Shown here: one piece after another, positions 41,801-53,800 of the stretch | Layout of the letters: every line of letters starts with the position of its first letter | How positions within the stretch are numbered: the first letter of the stretch is position 1 | DNA from: Arbacia lixula | Lineage: Eukaryota > Echinodermata > Echinoidea > Arbacioida > Arbaciidae | NCBI GenBank assembly: GCA_963669155.1 | Contig: OZ022596.1 | Span: 11,025,655 to 11,089,654, forward strand | Direction of reading: 5' to 3' | Length of the DNA: 64,000 nucleotides | Notes under the pieces: model-generated | Database searches by the model: none | Seen by the model: the letters and a program-made list of their open reading frames with translations, nothing else | What the model was told of the DNA's origin: nothing | Made by a program: the position numbers and the translations under genes

Positions 41801-44800
41801 CAACTTTTCTTTGAATTTCCCACGTGTATGTAAACATCTGGCCTCAACTGTACATGCTTATTTCTGGCTTTGTCTTCTCAATAGATCGTAGTGGCTACCA
41901 GGCGTAAGATCGTCCAGATCTACTCAGTAACGGAGGATAAGATGGTGTTAGTGAAAGATGTCTCCATCCCGGACATACCAGTCAACTTGGTGAGTCCGGC
42001 ACCTTACCCTCTCATTACCAAGCAAGGAAATGCCTTACGACTTATTACACTTTTGATGTGCCCATGGTACCAAAATGGTTAGATAGATACCAAATCAGAT
42101 GCTAGATAAATACAAGTTCTCATGCATCAACTTGAACTTATACCACATCAGACACCAAATCAGATACTCAATTAGTAGTATAGATAGTAGTGCCCTGACA
42201 AATACCAAATCAGGGCCCAGTTGCATAAAACTTAGCATTAATGGTAACTTTGCTATCAATGGCAACTCATATCGGAGCATTGAATTTGATTGGCTGGCGA
42301 GCGATGTTACCATGGTAGTTACTATTGATGGCAGAGTTACTACTAATGGTAAGTTTTATGCAACGAGACCCAGGTGCTAAATCCAATGATTACCAGTACA
42401 ATGCCTGGAATGAATGTTAAATCTGATGCTAAAGCAATCTGGTATTGACACTTAGTACTGTTCTTTGAATGAGATACCCAATCAGACGCTAAATTGCAAA
42501 ACTCATACCATCATGCAAAAAGAAAGTGGCCAGAAAGCCAATACTGGAAAATGGGTGAGAGATGCCGACCCCATGTGGTTCACCTCAGAAGACTTATTCA
42601 GCCGACAAATGGTATCAAATAGGCATTAAGAGTGGCATACATAATGTAATAAATATAGGGGATAGATGGGTTCTATATTTGTGTCACCTTGAGCCATAAT
42701 TGATTATTTTCCATCTTGTTGCATATCTTATGGGGACATAATTTATGCCTTTAAAAATGACCATCCTTTTTTTTTAATATGAATCACCTCTCTACAGGGA
42801 ATAGATGCATTCTGTGTTTGCGTTGCCCTTAGCAACCAGTACATCCTAGCCAACTATAACACGGGTCAGATCACAGACCTCTTTCCCTTGGAGACGGAAC
42901 ATACCACGCCCATCATCAAGCGAGTTGGGAGGGTGAGTAGTCTCCTCTCAAGCCTGCAGCATTAATGCATTATTTGTTTTGAACCAATTATTTGTTAATG
43001 CTAAATATGTTACTCATTGCGGATAAATGGCTAAATGTAGCCAATTATTTGTTACTGTTGAAAAGGAAAAGGACAAGAGGAAGACTTTTAAAACAAAAGG
43101 AGAAGGAAAGAGAGGGAAGGTTTAACAAAGTAGAGAAAAGTAGGAGAATGAAAAAAAATACAGGAAGAAACATGATGGAGGAGGAGGAAGGGGGAGGGTG
43201 GTGTGGAGAAGAAGAAGAAGAAGAAGAAGAAGAAGAAGAAGAAGAAGAAGAAGAAGAAGAAGAAGAAGAAGAAGAAGAAGAAGAAGAAGAAGAAGAAGAA
43301 GAAGAAGAAGAAGAAGAAGAAGAAGAAGAAGAAGAAGAAGAAGAAGAAGAAGAAGAAGAAGAAGAAGAAGAAGAAGAAGAAGAAGAAGAAGAAAAAAAAA
43401 AAAGGAGAAGAAGAAGGAGGAGGAGGAGGAGAAGGAGAAGAAAGAGAAAAAGAAGGAAAGAGAAAAGAATGAGGGAGGAGGAGGAAGAAGAAGTGAAGGA
43501 GGAGGAAGAGAAAGAAGAGGAGGATACAGATAAGATGAGGAAGAACAGACAAAGATATAAGACAATGAGCAAAACAATGCCACAAGACATACACTACAGC
43601 TCAAAGGAAATGTCACGGGTGAAGGGAAAGGGAAGGAGCCGCAGTTTTAAACCGCGGTATATTTTGTCCAGTTTAGCATGAAACACGATGCATTAGCCTA
43701 AAAAGCATCACATTTCATGCTGTAATATACCGCGGTTCAAAACTGCGGCTCCTTCCCTTTCTTCCCTGATTTTCTTAACTGGAAGAACCACAAGAGGATA
43801 TGAAAGGAAGGAAGAGTAGAAGATGGTAACGAAGAGAGAGATATTCCCAAAGCAAAAATGTTTCACCTCGTCCAAATCATTGCAACCACTTACAGGAGGA
43901 ATTTTTGCTTGCTGGTCCCGGGGCGCTAGGCATGTTTGTCACCTCGGCTGGAATGTCACAACGCCCTCCCCTCAAGTGGGCGGAGACTGTGGTTGCCGTT
44001 AGTTACACATTCCCCTACGTTGTAGCTCTTGACGATGAGTTTCTCACAGTGCATGGGTGAGTAAAGTGATCAATATGGCGCCCTCACTGGTTAAATATGT
44101 TCATTGGGGCTCAAGATGATTTAGCGAGCCCCCATGAATAACATAAGCACCCCTGTGATGAAAAAAATTGTCGTGTATATTCAAAGCTCATCATGATTTA
44201 CATGTATCTGTTTCATGACGTGGCTCCATTTTATAAAAAGTTGTGATATCAATCGAAAGGAAATTTGAGATCATCTTTCAATATGGTTAATTATTTTTTA
44301 ATTCATTTATTAGCAACAAGAGGAGCGAAACAGGGGTGGTATCCTGAAATAAACTGAAGTCAAGACATGTCTGAGCAAAGTCAGTTAGTATTCTGAGAAA
44401 TAAATTAAGTCCAAAACTTTGCCAACAGGCCAATCATTGTTGTGTATCATAGGGGACTTAAGTCGAAATTGAAGTCAAACTTGAGTTCATATTCAGAATG
44501 CCATCCCAGAATACCCAGCCACCCCCATTTAAACCAAATAATGAAATAACCCACTTTGCCCTCTCTGTTTCCTACATGCATAGTGTGCTAGATCAACAGC
44601 AGAAGCAGACCATTCCATTCAAGGGAGGGAAGATCCTAGGGGACTTTGAGGGGAAGATGTTTGTTGCCTCCAACAAGGAGGTCTATGCTCTTGTGGCTCT
44701 GCCGGTTGAGAAACAGGTATATTATTTGGCATTTTCTATTGCTCTTTCACTGTCTCATGTCTTTATCTGTTCTTCTTCGTCTTAACTGTCATCATCTTTT

Positions 44801-47800
44801 CTTCTCCTTTTTCACCATTATTTTCTCATGTTGTTCTCTGTTCTTTATCTTAAATGCCATTATCATCATATTCTTCCACTTTTCCTTTTCTGTTTCTTCT
44901 TTATCTCTTTCTTCTCTACCATCATCATCTCATATTTGTTCTTCTTCACCTCAACTGTCATCTTCTTTTTCTTTATCGTCATCATCATCATCATCATTAT
45001 CATCATCATCATCATCATCATCATCTTCTTATTTTTTCTTCCATCATTGTCTTCTTCTTCTCATTGTCGATTAAAGACCAAATGATCACTGAATCTTCAA
45101 GTTTGCAAAGCACTGGAATGGCCTAACTCATGCTTTTGCTTATTGGCACAATTATTGCCCAACGGTGTATTTTTTGTATGTTTTGTTAACATACAATAAA
45201 ATGGACTTTCACTTTTCTGATGTAAAGTTCCAACCTAAACAGGGCTTGTTCATAATTGAGTTTTTACCACTCACAATTTCATGATTCTTGTCTCTTTGCT
45301 GAGTACAAAATAAAATTTAAAGTTCTAATCTAAACAGCGCTTGTTCCTAATTCAGTTGTTACAACTCATGATTTCATGATTTTTGTTTCTTTGCCTCAGG
45401 TACAAGCGCTGCTAGCTGACAAGCGGGTTGACGAAGCTCTGGATCTAGCCAAGAACTACAGAAAAGCTGGCATGGGGAAAGACAAGTTCTTACAGGTAGG
45501 CCAAACGTATAGCTGGCTGATAGAGTACTAAGTGGGAAGTTGTCATGACAACTGGTTCTAAACTCTGTGGGTAGAGCAAACATCGGTGATCATAGCGGGG
45601 ACTCTCTTTGGGAGTGCCCAACACTAGCCTGCTAGACAATGTCAGACCAGTGAAAGTCTCACTTGAGTGGTATTGTTTAGAAATGGAAATGTGCATAACA
45701 ATGGATATGACGATACCATTTTCATACTCATATCATATTATGTCTTATAAGAGTTGTGATTAATGTGCATCGATGGCAAGTCCAATCTCTATGATTGATA
45801 TTAATCACAAGTGAAGCTGTGCTCATTCACGGCTCTTTATAGAGCAAGGCCCTGGTTCCATATCAAAGCAAATTTGCCCAGAGTCTATTAATTTTGGTAA
45901 TCCATGTATATCCCTATCTCTTCCTCTATCTCTTTCCCCCCCCCCCTCTCTCTCTCTCTCTCTCACTCCATATTTCAATTCAATTCAATTCAATTCAATT
46001 CAATAATGGTTTATTCGGTAAATATTCAAAAGTTACAAACTTTAAAAGGGAAATACATACAACTGCAGCCAAGAGGCTGAAATGTTGATGTTTACAACAA
46101 TAGTGATATAATACATTTAAATACAAAGTAAAGAGCTCATTCCTATATGATTAAAATATGAATATAAAAGTTTTAAAGGTTTGGGTATAAATAGTTAAAA
46201 GAGTACGTACACGTGGTATGATTTAATACTGAGTATATACAATATTAAAAATCATCATTTTATCGGCTGTTGAAAAGGTCAATGAGATATGGGATTGCAC
46301 TGTTCCTAAATCTATTTGTTTTACATTTATATTGATTTCCTTCTTCTCTCTCCTCTTTCTCCTCACATTTACTCTTTTCAATACTTTCTCTCCCTCTCTC
46401 TCTCCTCCCCTCCTTTCCTTTGTCATTTACTCCTTCTTTTACCCTTCACTGTGAACAAATACATGAGGTATACAAAGAGATAATAATTCTTCTCTCTCTC
46501 TCTCCCTCTCTCTGTAGATGTACAACCGCATTCAGCAGCAAGCTGGTTTCATCCAGTTCTCTCAGTTCAACTTCTCAGACGCCCTCGCTCTCTTCAAGGA
46601 GGCCAGGCTGGATGTCCGAGAGGTAAGTCAACTCTTTCTGTGTCAGACAGAATGCTGGTCTATAGGATTTCTATGAATTACTGGCATAGAAAATATCGAC
46701 CACCTGTCAGTAAAGACCACATTCTTGGTATCCCTTGAAAAATGTTTACCACTAAAACTTGTATGGAATATCCTGCAAATTTTTTTTTTGTATGTGCCCA
46801 AAATTTGTGCTGGTCAAAAGCAAATCTCTATCATTTTGCACTGAATTAAATTATTTTGATTTGTTTCTATCTTATATGACAGTATATCAAAATTGACGAA
46901 TAAACAAACTAAATATAATATATCTTATTACACCAGGAATAGAACAAGAAGGAAATTAAAAATATGAACCCAATTCCGCAGTTGATTTGATTGCAGTTCC
47001 CCAATGATTGTTCAGTCTTAAATTATTATGTCACATACTGTACATAATTTACATCTACACAGACGAATTACAACCATGTTTAGATATGTTTTTCTAACTC
47101 ATTGTTTATTGTTTGTTGTTTATATGTGTCTCTAGTATCGCTATATATTGTTGTGTTATTGTGCTGGTGGAAATTTCCATGATTTTGGACTGAATAACAT
47201 ATCTTGTATCTTGTATATAAAGACAGTGTTTCTTGTCCACCTTGAATGGCTATTATGTGCTGGGCCGTATTGCCTATAGGTTTTCAGTTATTGTCACTTA
47301 CCATCAATGGTAACTACTGTGGCAACAGGTACAATAGTAAGAGCTCATTGGATATTGCCATGGTAGTTACCATAGATGGTAAATTACAATAATTGAAAAC
47401 TTCTATGCAACATGGCCCAGGTTTCACTCAATTATCATTTCAATTCTTCTCATCATCAAAACATATTTTCATTTTTTTTTGTTTCAGCTGATCTGTCTCT
47501 ACCCAAACCTTCTACCGTCAAACTCTAACTTCCATCGAGCTCTGCCCCCGCTCCATGAGTTTGCAGACGTCAGCCAAGTCGTCAGGGGCAACGCAGAGAA
47601 GCTGGCAGAGTGTAAACAGTTCCTGGCGGAGTTCCTTGAAGACGTTAGGGATACCGATCTGGTTGTGGGAATGATGCTCGTAAGTTTGGCAATGTTAACA
47701 GGCCTGCCAACCAGTAGGACTTTGTTGTGTTTAGTATGATCTGTGGTGAAGTAGAACAATTGGATTTTTCATGAATATAGCTTCTAGTTTTTCCTCTTCT

Positions 47801-50800
47801 ACCCTCTGTGATCTCATTCTCCCCCTTTCTTTCTTTCTCTTTCTTCTCAAACAGTTGTGTGATACATATTTTAACAGTTATGATTGTTTGTCAAATGTAT
47901 TATATATGCCATTGTTTACTGTATTCATGTTTGTAACTTCATGGCCGAAACCAAATTTTGTGTATTTTTATACATGATAATAAATTATCTTGAATCTTGT
48001 TTTGCTTTGTTCCAGGCATTCGTGGACTTTTTTTTCTGTTATTTTAACAGTTATGATTGTTTGTCAAATGTATTATTTATGCTATTGTTTACTGTATTCA
48101 TGATTGTAACTTTATGCCCGAAAGCAAATTTTGTGTGTCTTGAATCTTGAATATATGATTAGTGTAAATACTTTTTTGGAAGAGTTCCTTGAAGATGTGA
48201 GGGAGACTGATTTGACCGTGGGAATGATGCTTGTACAAAAGAACTGGAACATAAATTCAGAACAACACAAAGAGCTATGGAAAGAAGAATGCTCAATTTA
48301 ACATTACTTGACAAAGTGAAGCACGCTGACATATGGCAGAAAACGAAAGTCAAATATATTATTGTAAAAAGAGATGAAATGGAGATAGGCAGGACACTTA
48401 TATAGCACACGAGACAACAGATGGAACAAGAAACTCACAGAATGGCAAACAAGAACATGCAAGTGAAGAAGGGGCTGACAAAAGAGAAGGTGGAGAGACA
48501 AAATATCAGCATACACAAACACAGCAACATGGAACAGAATGACAGCAAATAGAAGTGAATGGAAACTGACTGAGGAGGGCTTCATCCAACAATGGTTGAA
48601 CAATGCCTGATGAGATGAGATGAGATGAGATGAGAATGATGCTTGTCACTGTGAACATAACTACCAACCAGTTAGCCTGGCTTCCAGGCTGCGGGACATT
48701 GTTAATCCAAACTAGAAAATTGAGTCTAGTACTCATTAGACGAGTCACTTTTTCACCCTCCACTTTTCTCACTCTGGTGAGCTGGAGAAGAATTCGAGAA
48801 TGATTAGTCTACTGCAGCCAGACCCCTTTATAGCAAAGTTTGGATTATAAATACCCAACAAGCTACATATGTAGGCTACCAACCAGTATGACTTGTTTGT
48901 GTTTAATATGATATACATGTCTATATATATAGTAAACAGAGGGAATAGAATACGAGCTGTGATTGGCTAGATTGGTACCACGTCACCTCCCTTGAAAAAG
49001 TTATAGTGTACATAAATATGTGCAATATAACTTTCAATTTTTGGAGGGTAAACCCCTTGTTAAATAAATGGGGAGAATTACACTGTGTATACTTGTATGG
49101 CGCTTTGCTCATTGCGTATTTGCACCGCGCGCATGTTAATTGGTCATTGTATTCGCGTTGCAAAAGGCGCGCAAACAAAAAGCATTGTGACGTCATGTTG
49201 GACACTGCTCCTCACAAATAAAATCTGCGAATCGGCTAAGGTAAAATTCATGAAGGGGGACTTAGATCAAGGGATCTGTTTACTATGATAAATAGTGAAC
49301 GTTTTATAATACAATATTACTGGACTATATGAACTCCAAATATACAATTATCCCTCGTGCAGGTATATCACCACAGCCTTCGACCTTGGTGAAATAAACC
49401 TGCACTCGGAATAATGTTATATTTGTTGTACATATAACCCAGTATATTGTGCAATAGATTGTACACTATTTATGTATATATATTTCCTCATTACAGGAAG
49501 TGGACACCGCTCTCCTGAAGCTCTACGCTGAATCGTCGCCCGACAAACTCATTGCGCTCATCTCGGGCGAGAACTCTTGCGATCCCGAGGACGGTCGCGA
49601 CACGCTTCAGCGCTTCAACCGCCAGCACGCCCTCGCTCTCTTTCAGCGGTACAGGGGTGACAGCGAGCAGGCTCTGGCTATCTGGGCAAGGTTGGTGTGG
49701 ATGTTAGAGCAACGCCATTATTTCTAAAGAGAAAGTTCGCCATGAAGTTTTTTAATGTTTTTTAATGAAGGTTCAGAGGGACAAAGTTAGAAACCAAGAT
49801 TTGAGAAAGAAAACTAAAGTACGGGACATAGTACAGGAAATTAAATCAAAGAAATGGAGGTGGGCTGGTCATCTGGCCAGGAGGAAAGATGACAGATGGA
49901 CATATAAATTAACCATCTGGACCCCCAGAGCTAACACCAGAAGAAGAGGCAGACAAAGTAGGAGGTGGATTGACGATATTAGAGAATATGGTAGTGTGAC
50001 ATGGAAACGAACGGCACAAGATAGATCAAGATGGAAAAATGATGAGGAGGCCTTCCTTCAGCAGTGGAGAAAAATAGGCTAAATAGAATAGAATAGAATA
50101 GAATGAAGGTTCAAAGATAGACCGTCAAAGGATAAGATTTTGTTTAAGTTGAAATTTGTGACATCACTTGTGAGCTGGCCTCCCATATATGTTGTGTGCT
50201 GTATAATTCCATTAATTGCCCTTTTTCTTGGTTTTTGATGAAGGATTAAAGGTTTTTTTCAGAGAGGTGAAAGTGTAAAAACATGTTCTAATTATATATC
50301 AAAATACACAGGTACCTGTAAAAGGAATTATATTCTTTTGAGAAAATGGATATTTAAAAACGAACAGAAAGTTGACATCACCAAAGGAAATGTATCCTGG
50401 CTGGCCTTTCTCCACTCAGAGACTGAGCAGTAGGACTCCTGCAAAATCTGCTGTACCGACAATAGACAACAGGCCATGAATAAACTTTCAAAACCTTTTG
50501 GGGTCCAATTAAGCCATACCCCTTCAGTTACTGCAGTCCTTGGGACAAATTTTGACATCCTAATTGCACCAGGTTTCGTGAAGCCCAAAAATATAGCTGC
50601 AAGCAATAGGTTAAATCATGTTTTCGCAATTGTTTTTTTTTTCTTTTTGTACAGATTGGCAGATGGCGATGCCACTGATGACAGTTTTCCTGGGCTAGGC
50701 TTTGTGATAGAATTCCTCTCAAGGTAAGATTAATGCCCTGATCATTCATTTGTTCTGCTCCCATTTCATTTGATTTGAATTGTGTCTACTGTCACAAGGT

Positions 50801-53800
50801 AATGCATAACCAATGGTTTGGGTTTGGTCCACCTTGTCCCACTGTCCATTTTGTTACATTTCATAAATTAATTCATATTTATGTTGTTATGATTAAAAGA
50901 TGCTTTATTTTTTTTAATGTAGTATGTAATATCTTAAATGTAATATCTTTAATGAAATCTTAATTACTCATATCTGCTATACATTGTACTAAATAGAACC
51001 TTGAATTCTTTTATTAAAATCATATATTGTTTATGAATAAGAAAAAGTGACATTTAATTCCAAGATTGATTTTTGAGACAATTTACATTATTTTTATCTG
51101 TCTTAATGCCAGTGTTTTTTTTATCCCCCCTCCAATCTTAATGACTTATATGTGTATCTGCTATACTAAGTAGAAGTTTGAATTCTTAACATTTGTGTTT
51201 TTATGCCTCCGCCACGAAGTGGCAGGAGGCATTATGTTTTCGGGTTGTCCGTCCGTCCGTCCGTCCGTCCGTCCCGAATCCGTTTTGGCAATATCTTGAG
51301 AACCGTTAAGCAGACTTGTTTCAAACTTGGTACATGTATGTATTGCATGAAACTAATGAAGTGTGTAAAATTGGGGTCAAATCTGATTGAGGTCAAAGGT
51401 CAAAGGTCAATGAACACTGTAAAAATTGCCCAAAATTGACCTTTTTCACAATAAATCCAAATCCAAGGATGCAATTCTCATTAAACATGGTACAAAGATG
51501 GATCACTTCTTGGGGATAGACTGGTATTATTTTTGGTAAAATTCCTGAAAGGTCAGAGGTCAAAGGTCAATGAAATTTGTGAAAATTTGCCAAAAATTTA
51601 CCTTTTTCACAATAAATCCAAATCCAAGTGTGCAATTGTCATTAAACATGGTACAATGATAGATCACTACTTGGGGATAGACTGGTGACATTTTTGGTAA
51701 ATTCCTGAAAGTTCAGATGTCAAAGGTCAATGAAATTTGCCAAAATTGGCTAGAAATTGCCCCAAACTTTAAAATTTTCACAATAAATCCAAAATCCAAT
51801 GGTGCAATTCCAACTAAACATAGTGAAACGATTGATCAATTCTTGGGGTTAGACTAGTGACATTGTTGGTGAAATTGCTGGAAGGTCAGAGGTCAGAGGT
51901 CAATGAACTTTGCAAAAATTGATATTTTTCACAATGAACCCAAATCCAAATCCAATGGCGCAATTCTAACCAAACATAGTACAGAGCTGCATCACTTCAT
52001 GGAGGTAGACTAGTGAAAGTTTGGGTGAAATTCCTGAGAGTTCAAAGGTCAAAGGTCAATGAACTTTGCCAAAAATTAGCTAAAAATTGCCCCCAAAGTG
52101 ATAATTTTCAAAATGTATCAAAATCCAATGATGCAATACCAGCCAAACATTGGGCAAAGATGTATCACTACTTGGGGGTAGACTGCATGACATTTTTGGT
52201 GAAATTTCTCAAAAGGTCAGAGATCAAAGGTCAATGAACTTTGCCAGAATTGGCTAAAAATTGCCCCCAAATAGATATTTTTCACATTGAATCCAATACT
52301 AATGATCCAATTCAAACCAGACATAGTATTGAGATGTATTACTTCATGGAGGTAGACTGGTGAAGTTTGGGTAAACTTCCTGAAAGGTCAAAGGTCAATG
52401 AACTTCACCCAAAATTTGCTAATTTTAAACAAACTTGATACAAGGATGGATTTAGACAGACTGGTTAGATTGGAAGTCAAAGAAGTAAGAGGTCAAAAAT
52501 CATTGAACATCACCAAACTTGGCTAAACTTGGAAAAACATAATGTGGTATTTTCATTTCACATAGGTGCAATGGTACATTGCCCACCAAACATACACATT
52601 TTCTGAGAATAGCAAAGAGGCGGAGGCATATTTATTGACTGCGTGGCAGTCGAATTGCTCTAGTTAATCATATATTGTTTATGAAGAAGAAGTCCCATTT
52701 GTTTCTAAGATTGATTTGTCAGAATATTTTTATTTGATCTGTAATAATCCCCCTCCAATCTTAATCATCTGCTATACTTCATAGAAGTTAAAATTCTTAA
52801 CCTCTTTTAAAAAAAACCATATATTGTTTATGAAGAGGAATAAGTCACATGTGCAAGATTTCCAAGTTTGATTTGATCTGTAATAAGGCCAGTGTTTTTC
52901 TTTCTCCCTCCTCCCTCCCGCTACTCAGTCTATTGGATCATGAGTTGGTGTGGAGGTATGTTGATTGGGCGATGAGGAAAGACTCAGAACAAGCAGCTCA
53001 GGTAAGTTTATTTCATGAGTTTGCAGGACAGATTGCTGTACAACCACATCATGCATGTGCAGTCTTATCAGTTCTTAAAACTTCCCAGATTTCAACTTTA
53101 ATCTTTGTGTTCCCAGATTTTAACTTGAATCTTCGTCTGTGAACTTGATTAATCCAATCGAGAGAATGATCACTTAGCTCACCATTTTTAACGAACCGTA
53201 GTTCTCTTGAAATGTCACTTCATCAGAGTTCATGAACTTTTTTCATCACAAATCCTCTGTGTTTTAGTGCATATTAGCTTTTGCCCAACAGTTTTTAAAA
53301 GCATGTTTGTTTCCATTAAAGATGGCCCGTCCCTTTTACAAACATCTGCAAACTTCATGAAAGTTTGCACATATTTAGCATGTATCTTTGGGATATCAAC
53401 TATGAAATTTTAAGGTCAGAAGTACTATAACTCCCGTATTATAAATGAAAATCGAACTAGTTTTCACTGAGATTTGACTATTTTTGTGATTACGGAAAAA
53501 GAAAGCTTGATCAATGATCAAAGATTATTTCCTCAAAACCGAATATTACCCTTTGTCGATTCCAGGAAAAGGTTATAGAGCCACTCTCTCTCAAATGATG
53601 ACAAAGTCAGGGAACTTACAAAATTAGGTCTGCAAAAGGGATGGGCTACCTTTAAAAATGTATCTGATTAAAATCTGTTTTAAAGTAACCTGTACACTAA
53701 GAGCACATTCCTTGTCTTTATGTACAGCTTTTACTGAATGAATTTTATTATGATATTAACTCGTTATGCGCTTGTAAAGGTGCTGCTCCCGAGGATTTTA

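Larger units (their letters stand above)
35929..43895 (+). other. TGFBRAP1 introns 1-8, unannotated stretches
   Basis: Introns 1 (35929-36252), 2 (36306-37275), 3 (37370-38172) and 5 (39620-40800) and the rest of intron 4 after 39000 show only AT-rich sequence, apart from a polyC run at about 36169-36186 in intron 1. Introns 4, 6, 7 and 8 hold the repeats listed separately. Confidence 0.6.

Noticed and set aside
42992-43681. Long open frames of poly-Glu, poly-Arg, poly-Lys, poly-Ser, poly-Phe and poly-Leu
   Set aside because: Pure product of the GAA tract inside TGFBRAP1 intron 8; all frames on both strands stay open.
46420-46626. 68-codon frame beginning in the intron before TGFBRAP1 exon 12
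   Set aside because: Out-of-frame shadow of exon 12; the true frame is MYNRIQQQAGF.
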